Source: Brucella tritici (GTDB lineage: Bacteria; Pseudomonadota; Alphaproteobacteria; Rhizobiales; Rhizobiaceae). Taken from it: a DNA stretch of 64,000 nucleotides. A model generated the notes under the pieces. The model did not search any database. It saw only the letters and a list, made by a program, of their open reading frames with translations, and was not told the origin of the DNA. Where the stretch lies: the NCBI RefSeq assembly GCF_902825325.1, contig NZ_CADEAR010000008.1:176033-240032 (forward strand), in the 5' to 3' direction. This document shows, one piece after another, positions 40,523 to 48,816 of the stretch. The position numbers were made by a program, and so were the translations under genes. Each line of letters opens with the position of its first letter. Position 1 is the first letter of the stretch.

Positions 40523-41443
40523 ATGACTTCCAAAATTCTCTGCGTTGGTGCCCTCACCATGGACACCATTCTCCGCCTTGCTGAACTCCCACACGCGGCA
40601 GGTAAATATCTGCCGCGCGAAGCCGTGGAAATCGCAGCCGGCATGGCTTCAAGTGCAGCCGCTGCGATTGCCCGGCTTGGCGGTGATGTGGCGCTCTGGG
40701 CTTCTGCCGGGGTTGATCCGGTGGGTGATCGCGCTGTTGCAGAGCTTGAAGCCGAAGGCATTGATTGTGCCTATATCCGGCGGCTGGAAGGCGCGCGCAC
40801 GGCATTTTCTTCGATCCTTGTCGATGCGAATGGTGAGCGCATCATCGTGCCGTTTTATGATCGCAGGCTTGCAAGTCCATCTGATCCGGTGCCGCCGATT
40901 ACGGCAGGAGCCTATGCTGCCGTCATGACCGATGTTCGCTGGCCATGGGCTGCTGAAACGGCGCTGCGTGCGGCACGCGATGCAGGTATTCCGGCGATTC
41001 TGGATGCCGATACCGCACCCGTAGAATTGCTGGAAACGCTGCTGCCACTTGCAACTCATATCGTTGCATCGGAGCCTGCTGCAATCAGCGTTGCAGGCAC
41101 CCCTGATTTGCGTGAATGTGTACGCATTCTCAGCAATCGCTATGATGTTTTCACGTCTGTTACTGGTGGCGCAGATGGCTGCTATTGGGCGGAAGGTGCT
41201 GGCAAGCCTGTTTCCCATGTGGCCGGTTTCAAGGTCGATGCAGTCGATACGCTGGCTGCGGGCGATGTGTTCCATGGCGCTTTCGCGCATGGTCTGGTTG
41301 AGGGCAGGAAGATTGCCGACATCATCCGTTTTGCCAATGCCGCTGCCGCCATCAAATGCGCGCGCTTTGGTGGACGCGCTGGTTCACCAAGTCAGGCCGA
41401 AGTTGTTTCCTTCATTGAAACCGGCATTGTTCCAGTCCGATAA
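40523..41443 (+). CDS. PfkB-family sugar kinase
   Basis: The 306-residue kinase has the N-terminal substrate strand (LCVGALTMDTILRLAELPHA), a Gly/Ala-rich turn (EIAAGMASSAAAAIARLGGD) and the catalytic/anion-hole motif DTLAAGDVFHGAFAHG with Asp248. It resembles the ketohexokinase/sulfofructose-kinase (YihV)-type part of the family, rather than ribokinase. It starts 2 bases after the reductase stop. The likely substrate is a keto- or keto-deoxy sugar of the pathway. Confidence 0.87.
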   Translation: MTSKILCVGALTMDTILRLAELPHAAGKYLPREAVEIAAGMASSAAAAIARLGGDVALWASAGVDPVGDRAVAELEAEGIDCAYIRRLEGARTAFSSILVDANGERIIVPFYDRRLASPSDPVPPITAGAYAAVMTDVRWPWAAETALRAARDAGIPAILDADTAPVELLETLLPLATHIVASEPAAISVAGTPDLRECVRILSNRYDVFTSVTGGADGCYWAEGAGKPVSHVAGFKVDAVDTLAAGDVFHGAFAHGLVEGRKIADIIRFANAAAAIKCARFGGRAGSPSQAEVVSFIETGIVPVR

Positions 41444-41491
41444 TCTCTAAATCCTTCCCCCAAAATGACGCGATTGCACACTGAACTCGAA

Positions 41492-41520
41492 TTGACTCTT
41501 TACTAACATGTTAGTATGTG
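41492..41520 (+). promoter_or_regulatory. Promoter with 16-bp perfect palindrome operator
   Basis: TACTAACATGTTAGTA (41501-41516) is a perfect palindrome. It lies between a -35-like TTGACT (41492-41497) and a -10-like TATGTG (41515-41520, 17-base spacing), so a bound protein would block transcription of the aldolase operon. The GntR protein encoded two genes down is the obvious candidate. Confidence 0.75.
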
Positions 41521-41554
41521 CAAACTTAAAGTTCAAATTTGGGAGGAGCCAGTT

Positions 41555-42457
41555 TTGGCACATAACAATTCCGGGCAGGAGCGCTTCGGGCTCTCTGCAG
41601 CGCTCACGACGCCATTCGATGCAGATGGCAAAATCGATGTCAGCCGTGCGCTGAAGCACGCACGCGCACGCCTTGATAATGGCTGCTCAAGCGTAACCCT
41701 GTTCGGCACGACCGGCGAAGGTTCGTCGATTGCCGATGCCGAGCGCGCCGCCCTTCTTGATGCGTTTATCGCGCAGGGCTTTCCTGCAGGCAATATCGTT
41801 GTTGGCGTTATGGAGAACTCGGTTGCCGATGCGGTTCTTCAGGCAGGCGATGCGTTGCGTCGCGGCTGCAAGGCCATCCTTCTGGCACCGCCTTCCTATT
41901 TCAAGAACCTCTCTGATGAGGGCCTGTTCGACTGGTTCTCGGCAGTCTTCAAAGGTTTGGGCGAAGATGCGCGCAGCATCATTCTCTACAATATTCCGTC
42001 GGTGACTGCGGTTGAACTGTCGGTCGATCTCATCGGTCGTCTGCGTGCGGCTTTCGGTGACATTATTACGGGCGTGAAGGATTCGTCCGGTAATTGGGCC
42101 TATACGGAAAAGCTGCTTGCAGCCCACAAGGACATTGCGATCCTGATCGGCGATGAGCGCGATCTTGCAGCTGGTGTCCGTCTTGGTGGGCAAGGCGCAA
42201 TTTCCGGCATGGCAAATCTGTTCCCGCACCGCCTGCTGCGCATGATCAATGACGGTCAGGATGATGCCGAACTGGTCGATGCCGTGCAGCGGTTGCTGAA
42301 CTATCCCGTAACGCCTGCGGTCAAGGCCATGGTGGCGCGTCATACGGGTGACAAGGAATGGCGTCGTGTACGTGCGCCGCTGATTTCGCTGAATGATGCG
42401 GAATTCGATGCAATTGGCAGTGTATTCGACCGTCTGCATATGGCAAAAGCAGCTTGA
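41555..42457 (+). CDS. DapA/N-acetylneuraminate lyase-family aldolase
   Basis: The TTG at 41555 follows GGGAGGAG and gives a 300-residue protein, normal for the family. It has the carboxylate-binding FGTTGEGSS (Thr52-Thr53), Tyr145 in ILYNIPS and Schiff-base Lys175 in GVKDSSGNW. In a sugar locus it most likely cleaves (or dehydrates) a 2-keto-3-deoxy sugar acid, rather than making dihydrodipicolinate. It is separated from the kinase by its own regulated promoter. Confidence 0.88.
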   Translation: MAHNNSGQERFGLSAALTTPFDADGKIDVSRALKHARARLDNGCSSVTLFGTTGEGSSIADAERAALLDAFIAQGFPAGNIVVGVMENSVADAVLQAGDALRRGCKAILLAPPSYFKNLSDEGLFDWFSAVFKGLGEDARSIILYNIPSVTAVELSVDLIGRLRAAFGDIITGVKDSSGNWAYTEKLLAAHKDIAILIGDERDLAAGVRLGGQGAISGMANLFPHRLLRMINDGQDDAELVDAVQRLLNYPVTPAVKAMVARHTGDKEWRRVRAPLISLNDAEFDAIGSVFDRLHMAKAA

Positions 42458-42494
42458 GGGCGGCATAAGCCTTGGAGGATGGAGGGGAACGGCT

Positions 42495-43157
42495 TTGGCG
42501 GAAGATCATAACGAACCGGTGAAACTGCGGGATAAGGCTTATCAGAGCTTCACCCAGCATTTGCTGGCGCGCGATTTCCATCCGGGCCAGTTCGTTTCAC
42601 AGCGCCAGCTCGTCACCATGACGGGCTTGCCGCTGGGAGCTATCCGCGAACTGATCCCGCGTCTTGAAGCGGAAGGTCTTATCAAGACCGTGCCGCAGCG
42701 CGGGCTCCAGATCGCCCATATTGACCTCAATCTGATCCGTGAAGCGTTTCAGTTCCGGCTTTTCATCGAGAAAGAGTCGGTTGCGATTTTTTGTCAGTCG
42801 GCTTCCGACGAGTTACTGCGTTCATTGCGTGCGGAGCATGAGGAAACGCTGGAGCGTGCAAAGGCAGAAGGCGAAACGCCGGAGCTTGAAGAACGGGCGC
42901 AGAATATCGACTGGAGCCTGCACGATACGATTGTCGGCTCGCTCGACAATGAAATCATCTGGCGTGCCTATCAGACGAACACCATCAAGATGCGTCTGAT
43001 CAATCAGGAGCGTTTCCGCATCACCGGACGTGTTATCCCGGTCATGCAGGAGCATCTGGCTGTGCTTGCTGCTATTGAAACACGCGATCCGCAGACAGCC
43101 ATGGATGCCATCGCCGTTCACATCAACAATGCGCGCAAGCTGGCTTTGCAGATTTAA
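42495..43157 (+). CDS. GntR-family regulator (FCD), system 2
   Basis: The TTG at 42495 follows GGAGGGG. The 220-residue protein has a winged HTH (QRQLVTMTGLPLGAIRELIP, residues about 35-75) and an FCD domain with a SLHDTIVGSL metal/ligand helix. It lies between the aldolase and the binding-protein gene, and likely binds the palindrome at 41501-41516. Confidence 0.87.
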   Translation: MAEDHNEPVKLRDKAYQSFTQHLLARDFHPGQFVSQRQLVTMTGLPLGAIRELIPRLEAEGLIKTVPQRGLQIAHIDLNLIREAFQFRLFIEKESVAIFCQSASDELLRSLRAEHEETLERAKAEGETPELEERAQNIDWSLHDTIVGSLDNEIIWRAYQTNTIKMRLINQERFRITGRVIPVMQEHLAVLAAIETRDPQTAMDAIAVHINNARKLALQI

Positions 43158-43217
43158 TAACCAGGGCCGGGCAAGAGGAGTTGCCAGGCCGGAAGAAGGA
43201 TAGGGGAGGAGCATGTA

Positions 43218-44552
43218 ATGAATCTATTACGTCCAACACGTCGCCAGTTTCTGGCGGGATCAGCAGCAATCGCTGCATCTGGTATGACGGGTATCAGCCC
43301 ATCTTTCGCCCAGTCGAAAGTCGACTGGAAGAAATTTGCCGGGACCACGCTTGAAGTAAACCTCATCAAGAGCCCGCGAGGAGAAATTCTTCAGAAATAC
43401 CAGAAGGAATTTGAAGAGCTCACTGGCATCAAGGTGCATTCCGAACAGATGCCGGAACAGCAGCAGCGCCAGAAAGCGGTGATCGAGCTGACGTCTGGCC
43501 GTCCGAGCTTCGACGTCATCCATATCAGCTATCACGTTCAAAAGCGCCAGTTTGAAAAGGGTGGCTGGCTTGCCGACCTCAATCCGTTCCTGAAGGACCC
43601 AACGCTGACCGAGGCGTCGCTGACGGAAGATGATTTCGCAAGCGCTGGTCTGACCTTCGCCAAGGATGCCAATGGCCGTTTCGGCGCACTGCCATTCTCG
43701 GTCGATTACTGGATCATCTACTGGAACAAGGAGCTCTTTGCCGCAAAGGGCATCGAATTCCCGAAGACCTTCGAAGAGCTGGTCGCAGCCGCTGAAGCGC
43801 TCACCGATCCATCGACCAACACCTATGGTTTCGTCGCGCGGGGCATGAAGAATGCCAATGCCCCGGTCTATACCAGCCTTCTGCTCGGCTATGGCAAGCA
43901 GTCGGTTGATGCGGATGGCAATCTACAGACTGACTCGGCTGAAGGCATTGAAGCCGCCAAGCTCTATCAGCGCCTGATGACCAAATCGGCACCTCCCGGT
44001 GTTGCAGGCTTCAACTGGGCTGAATGCCAGTCGAACTTCCTGCAGGGTCGTGTCGGCATGTGGCTCGACGGTATCGGTTTTGCGCCACCGCTCGAAGACC
44101 CGAACAAGTCGCGCGTTGTCGGCAAGGTTGGCTATGGTGTCATGCCAGCCGGCCCGAATGCCCAGGCAGCACCGACGACAGGCGATGGCATCGGCGTGAC
44201 CGAAGCCTCCAAGAACAAGGAAGCCGCATATCTTTACTGCCAGTGGGCCATTTCCAAGGAAATGGGTGCCCGCCTGTTGCAGTCGGGATCGGGCGTTCCG
44301 TTCCGCAAGTCGGTCATCGACGATGAGGCCGTGCGCAAGGGCGTCACCATGCCGGAAGGCTGGGTGGAAGCTCTCTCGAAGTCTGCCCCGATCAGCCAGC
44401 TCTGCCTGCCGGTCATCGTGCCAGTCACGGAATTCCGCGACATCATCGGGGTCGGCCTTACCAATCTTCTGAACGGTGCGGACGCAGAAGCTGAAATGAA
44501 ACGCGCGACGGAGGAATTCCGTCCGGTCCTCGCACGGAGCGAAGGAAAATGA
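43218..44552 (+). CDS. Sugar ABC importer binding protein with Tat signal, system 2
   Basis: The 444-residue protein starts with a twin-arginine signal (RPTRRQFLAGSAAIAASG) ending SFAQ, so it is probably exported folded. The mature part is a family 1 binding protein (LTGIKVHSEQMPEQQQRQKA and later FNWAECQSNFLQGRVGMWLD). It initiates the second sugar importer; the permeases follow with a 4-base overlap. The ligand is unknown. Confidence 0.9.
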   Translation: MNLLRPTRRQFLAGSAAIAASGMTGISPSFAQSKVDWKKFAGTTLEVNLIKSPRGEILQKYQKEFEELTGIKVHSEQMPEQQQRQKAVIELTSGRPSFDVIHISYHVQKRQFEKGGWLADLNPFLKDPTLTEASLTEDDFASAGLTFAKDANGRFGALPFSVDYWIIYWNKELFAAKGIEFPKTFEELVAAAEALTDPSTNTYGFVARGMKNANAPVYTSLLLGYGKQSVDADGNLQTDSAEGIEAAKLYQRLMTKSAPPGVAGFNWAECQSNFLQGRVGMWLDGIGFAPPLEDPNKSRVVGKVGYGVMPAGPNAQAAPTTGDGIGVTEASKNKEAAYLYCQWAISKEMGARLLQSGSGVPFRKSVIDDEAVRKGVTMPEGWVEALSKSAPISQLCLPVIVPVTEFRDIIGVGLTNLLNGADAEAEMKRATEEFRPVLARSEGK

Positions 44553-45487
44553 CATCTGCCGCCCCGACAGGAGCAAAAACGGGAGCTGCTGCCAATGCAG
44601 CTTCCTCCACCAAGACTGGCAAGAGCCGCTTGCGGCCGAGCTACTGGCCGTTTGTTCTTCCAGCCTTGATCACCGTCGGGGCGGTGATCGTCTTCCCATG
44701 GGTGTTTACACTCTGGATGAGTACCAACCAGTGGCAGCTTGGTGGAGAGCAGAGCTTTGTCGGCTTCGACAATTATCTGCGTCTTGCAGCCGACATGCGC
44801 TTCTGGGAATCCATGTGGCATACGGTTGTCTATACGGTTCTGTCGGTCGTGGCTCCGATGGTTTTAGGCACGATCGCAGCGCTGGTCTTTGACAGCAAGC
44901 TGCCAATGCGCGGGCTCTTGCGCGGCATCTTTGTCATGCCGATGATGGCAACGCCGGTGGCGGTCGCGCTGGTCTGGACGATGATGTATCACCCGCAGCT
45001 CGGCGTTCTGAACTATCTTCTGTCGCTGATCGGCATTCCACCGCAGGAATGGATATTCAATCAGAACACGGTTATCCCGTCACTGGTGGCTGTTGAAACC
45101 TGGCAGTGGACGCCGCTTGTCATGCTGATCGTGCTGGGTGGCCTTGCCTCCATGCCGCGCGATCCGTTTGAGAGCGCGGAAATCGATGGTGCAAATGGCT
45201 GGCAGAAATTCCGCTACATCACCCTTCCGATGATCCTGCCCTTCATCATGGTGGCTGTCATCATCCGCTCGATCGATGCGCTAAAAAGTTTCGACATCAT
45301 TTATGCGATGACGCAGGGCGGTCCCGGAACAGCGTCGGAAACGATCAATATCTATCTCTATAACGTGGCGTTTTCCTATTACGACATTGGCTACGCATCG
45401 GCGATTGCCGTGGTGTTCTTCATTGTCATTATCGCCATGTCACTGGTTCTTCTGGCGCTGCGCCAACGGACCAAGTGGAACGCTTAA
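44549..45487 (+). CDS. Sugar ABC importer permease (MalF type), system 2
   Basis: A 312-residue permease with a basic cytoplasmic N-terminus, a first helix (FVLPALITVGAVIVFPWVFT), further helices and an EAA loop (DPFESAEIDGANGWQKFRYI). It overlaps the binding-protein gene by 4 bases. Confidence 0.92.
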   Translation: MTSAAPTGAKTGAAANAASSTKTGKSRLRPSYWPFVLPALITVGAVIVFPWVFTLWMSTNQWQLGGEQSFVGFDNYLRLAADMRFWESMWHTVVYTVLSVVAPMVLGTIAALVFDSKLPMRGLLRGIFVMPMMATPVAVALVWTMMYHPQLGVLNYLLSLIGIPPQEWIFNQNTVIPSLVAVETWQWTPLVMLIVLGGLASMPRDPFESAEIDGANGWQKFRYITLPMILPFIMVAVIIRSIDALKSFDIIYAMTQGGPGTASETINIYLYNVAFSYYDIGYASAIAVVFFIVIIAMSLVLLALRQRTKWNA

Positions 45488-45496
45488 GGACCGGTC

Positions 45497-46315
45497 ATGG
45501 CAAGCAAGTCTATTCTTTCAAAGCTTGGCACTGCACTTCTTGTGTTCATCATCGTGTCGCCGGCAATCTTCTTCTTCGTCTGGATGCTGTCGCTTTCGCT
45601 GAAATACGAAATCGACAACGGTGCTTACCCGCCGATCCTGATACCGGAACGCTTTGCCTGGTCGAACTACACCGATATCTTTGCGGCCAACGACTTCCTG
45701 CTCTACTTTTGGAACAGCCTTCTCGTGACCGGTATGGCGACATTGCTTGCGCTGCTGGTTGGTGTTCCGGCAGGCTATGGCATCGCACGGCTCAAGGCGC
45801 ATAAATCGGCAATCGTCATCATGATTGCACGTATGACGCCGGGTCTTTCTTACCTGATTCCGCTGTTCCTGCTGTTCCAGACGCTGGGTCTGCTCGGTAC
45901 ACTCTGGCCGCAGATCATCATCCATCTGGTCGTCACCGTTCCAATCGTGATCTGGATCATGATCGGTTATTTCGAGACAACACCGATGGAGCTTGAAGAA
46001 GCAGCCATTATCGATGGCGCTTCCTCGTGGCAGGTGTTCATGAAAGTTGCACTCCCGATTGCCAAACCCGGCGTTGTGGTGTCGCTCATCCTCGCGGTGA
46101 TCTTCTCGTGGAACAATTTCGTTTTCGGCATCGTGCTCGCAAGCCGCGAGACACGCACCCTGCCGGTCGCAGTTTACAACATGCTGTCCTTTGAACAGGT
46201 CAGTTGGGGGCCACTTGCCGCCGCGGCGCTTGTGGTGACATTGCCGGTCCTGTTGCTAACCGTTTTCGCACAGCGCCAGATCGTTGCTGGTCTGACTGCA
46301 GGCGCCGTCAAATAA
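45497..46315 (+). CDS. Sugar ABC importer permease (MalG type), system 2
   Basis: A 272-residue permease of the MalG class: EAA loop LEEAAIIDGASSWQVFMKVA and the typical C-terminus IVAGLTAGAVK. It begins 9 bases after its partner and completes the channel. Confidence 0.92.
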   Translation: MASKSILSKLGTALLVFIIVSPAIFFFVWMLSLSLKYEIDNGAYPPILIPERFAWSNYTDIFAANDFLLYFWNSLLVTGMATLLALLVGVPAGYGIARLKAHKSAIVIMIARMTPGLSYLIPLFLLFQTLGLLGTLWPQIIIHLVVTVPIVIWIMIGYFETTPMELEEAAIIDGASSWQVFMKVALPIAKPGVVVSLILAVIFSWNNFVFGIVLASRETRTLPVAVYNMLSFEQVSWGPLAAAALVVTLPVLLLTVFAQRQIVAGLTAGAVK

Positions 46316-46330
46316 GAGTTGAGGTTCAAG

Positions 46331-47389
46331 ATGGCATCTGTATCCATCCGAAATGCAATCAAGAAATATGGCAATGTCGGCGTGTTGCACGGCGTGTCCG
46401 TGGATATTCAGGACGGCGAATTTGTCGTACTGGTCGGCCCGTCGGGCTGTGGAAAATCCACGCTTCTGCGCATGATCGCAGGGCTTGAGGAAATCAGCGA
46501 TGGTGAAATCGCCATTGGCCCGCGCGTCGTCAATGATCTGCGCGCCAAGGAACGCGATATCGCCATGGTGTTCCAGAACTATGCGCTCTATCCGCATATG
46601 ACGGTGGCCGACAATATGGGCTTCGCGCTCATGCTGAAAAACGCGCCGAAGGAAGAACGCGACAGCCGTGTCAATCGTGCAGCAGAAATCCTCGGCCTCA
46701 ACAAGCTGCTCGACCGCTTCCCCCGCCAGCTTTCCGGCGGTCAGCGCCAGCGTGTGGCTATGGGGCGTGCGATTGTTCGCGATCCACAGGTGTTTCTGTT
46801 TGACGAACCGCTCTCCAATCTTGACGCCAAGCTGCGCGTGCAGATGCGCGGCGAGATCAAGGGCCTGCATCAGCGTCTCAAGACCACCACGATTTACGTG
46901 ACCCACGATCAGATCGAAGCCATGACCATGGCCGACAAGATCGTTGTCATGCGCGATGGTCTGGTGGAGCAGATCGGTGCGCCGCTCGATCTTTATGATC
47001 GTCCGGCCAATATGTTTGTCGCTGGCTTCATTGGTTCGCCATCGATGAACTTCGTCAATGGCAAGATCGAAGAAGGTTCGTTTGTGGCTGATGGCGGCAT
47101 CCGTCTGCCGCTGCCTGAAGGCGATTATTCAAGTCTTTCGGGCAAGGCCGTTTACGGTATGCGCCCTGAGCACATGAAGATTGCCGATAACGGCGTGCCG
47201 GTCACAGTCGAAATCGTTGAGCCGACCGGTTCGGAAATCATGGTTATGGGCAAGCTCGGCGATCAGCCGGTTACCTGTCTGTTCCGCGAGCGCCTGACGG
47301 TGCGTTCCGGCGATGTGCTGACCATTGCGGTTGATCCGGCAACAAGCCATGTGTTTGAGCCGGAAAAAGGTAAACGCGTCAGTCGCTAA
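46331..47389 (+). CDS. Sugar ABC importer ATPase (UgpC/MalK type), system 2
   Basis: From the ATG at 46331 (TTGAGG upstream) the protein is 352 residues. It has Walker A GPSGCGKST, LSGGQRQR, FLFDEPLSNLD and a TOBE domain (MRPEHMKI). It is paralogous to the ATPase at 33037-34116. Last gene of the rightward operon, followed by a strong terminator. Confidence 0.92.
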   Translation: MASVSIRNAIKKYGNVGVLHGVSVDIQDGEFVVLVGPSGCGKSTLLRMIAGLEEISDGEIAIGPRVVNDLRAKERDIAMVFQNYALYPHMTVADNMGFALMLKNAPKEERDSRVNRAAEILGLNKLLDRFPRQLSGGQRQRVAMGRAIVRDPQVFLFDEPLSNLDAKLRVQMRGEIKGLHQRLKTTTIYVTHDQIEAMTMADKIVVMRDGLVEQIGAPLDLYDRPANMFVAGFIGSPSMNFVNGKIEEGSFVADGGIRLPLPEGDYSSLSGKAVYGMRPEHMKIADNGVPVTVEIVEPTGSEIMVMGKLGDQPVTCLFRERLTVRSGDVLTIAVDPATSHVFEPEKGKRVSR

Positions 47390-47405
47390 ATCATCTGTCA
47401 GCAAT

Positions 47406-47436
47406 GAAAAACGCCGGGCTTTTGCCCGGCGTTTTT
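47406..47436 (+). terminator. Terminator of rightward sugar operon
   Basis: AACGCCGGGC / GCCCGGCGTT with a TTTT loop makes a 10-bp stem, followed by TTT. It lies 20 bases after the ATPase stop; flanking A and T runs make it usable from both strands, so it may also end the leftward preTA transcript. Confidence 0.85.
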
Positions 47437-47460
47437 GATATTTGTTTTACGCGTATCTTA

Positions 47461-47495
47461 TCCGAAAACCGGTTCTCACTTTTCGGGATGCGCTC
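47461..47495. repeat. Rhizobiales intergenic palindrome fragment, copy C
   Basis: TCCGAAAACCGGTTCTCACT then TTTCGGGATGCGCTC; same core as copies A and B. It abuts the stop codon of preA at the convergent junction. Confidence 0.78.
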
Positions 47496-48805
47496 TATTC
47501 CGCAGCCTCTTTCACGGCCATCGGATTGTTCGGATGGGTCGTCCAGTTGGCATATTGTGCCGGGATCGGTGCCTTGGTGCGCGGATCGAAATCACCGATC
47601 TGCTCCATGGTGATGCAATCCTCGACCGGGCAGACATTGACGCAAAGATTGCAGCCAACGCATTCCTCATCGATGACCTCAAAGTGCCGCGCACCATTCA
47701 CCAGATTGGTGATTGCCTGATGCGAGGTGTCCTCGCAGGCAATATGGCAACGCCCGCATTTGATGCAGAGATCCTGATCGATCCGCGCCTTGGTGACATA
47801 ATTGAGGTTGAGATATTGCCAGTCGCTGACATGCCCCACAGCCATGCCACGGAAATCATCGAGCGTCTGATAGCCTTTGCTATCCATCCAGTCGGAAAGA
47901 CCGTCGATCATTTCTTCAACGACCTTGAAGCCATAGGTCATAGCAGCGGTACAGACCTGAACCGTGCCGCAGCCGAGCGCGATAAATTCGGCTGCATCGC
48001 GCCATGTGGTAATCCCGCCAATGCCTGAAATCGGCAGGCAATGCGTTTCAGGGTCGCGCGCAATTTCCGCCACCATGTTGAGCGCAATCGGCTTCACTGC
48101 CGGGCCGCAATAGCCGCCATGGCTCCCGCGACCATCAATGGATGGGACCGGCGACATGCTGTCGAGATCGACCGACACGATGGAATTGATGGTGTTGATC
48201 AACGACACGGCATCCGTACCCGCAGCATGGGCACCGCGTGCGGGCTTGCGAATATCAGTGATGTTCGGCGTCAGTTTGGTGATCACTGGCATCCGGCTAT
48301 ATTGCTTGCACCACTTGACGACCATGGCGACATATTCCGGCACCTGGCCAACAGCCGCACCCATGCCGCGTTCGCTCATGCCGTGCGGACAGCCGAAGTT
48401 CAGCTCAATGCCATCTGCGCCGGTTTCTTCCACCAGTGGCAGGATTGCTTTCCATGCTTCTTCTTCGCAAGGCACCATGATCGAGGCGATCAGTGCGCGG
48501 TCGGGCCAGCGCATCTTCACTTCTTTCATTTCACGCAGGTTCACTTCCAGCGGCCGGTCGGTGATCAGCTCGATATTGTTGAGACCCAGCAGGCGCCGGT
48601 CGGCACCATGGATCGCGCCATAACGCGGACCATTGACGTTGACCACCGGCGGGCCTTCAGCCCCCAGCGTTTTCCAGACCACGCCACCCCAGCCAGCCTT
48701 GAAAGCCCGTTCGACATTGTAAGCTTTGTCGGTCGGCGGAGCCGAAGCCAGCCAGAACGGGTTTGGAGACTTGATGCCGAGGAAGTTCGTTGAAAGATCA
48801 GCCAT
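47495..48805 (-). CDS. preA: NAD-dependent dihydropyrimidine dehydrogenase, subunit PreA
   Basis: The 436-residue protein has an FMN-binding dihydroorotate-dehydrogenase-like barrel (about 1-325) with FGCPHGMSERGMG, the region of the active-site Cys. Two C-terminal 4Fe-4S clusters follow (CIKCGRCHIACEDTSH and CVGCNLCVNVCPVEDC). With PreT it reduces uracil and thymine to the dihydro forms, the first step of the reductive route. Length matches the family. Confidence 0.93.
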   Translation of the reverse strand: MADLSTNFLGIKSPNPFWLASAPPTDKAYNVERAFKAGWGGVVWKTLGAEGPPVVNVNGPRYGAIHGADRRLLGLNNIELITDRPLEVNLREMKEVKMRWPDRALIASIMVPCEEEAWKAILPLVEETGADGIELNFGCPHGMSERGMGAAVGQVPEYVAMVVKWCKQYSRMPVITKLTPNITDIRKPARGAHAAGTDAVSLINTINSIVSVDLDSMSPVPSIDGRGSHGGYCGPAVKPIALNMVAEIARDPETHCLPISGIGGITTWRDAAEFIALGCGTVQVCTAAMTYGFKVVEEMIDGLSDWMDSKGYQTLDDFRGMAVGHVSDWQYLNLNYVTKARIDQDLCIKCGRCHIACEDTSHQAITNLVNGARHFEVIDEECVGCNLCVNVCPVEDCITMEQIGDFDPRTKAPIPAQYANWTTHPNNPMAVKEAAE

Positions 48806-48816
48806 TTTTACTCTCC

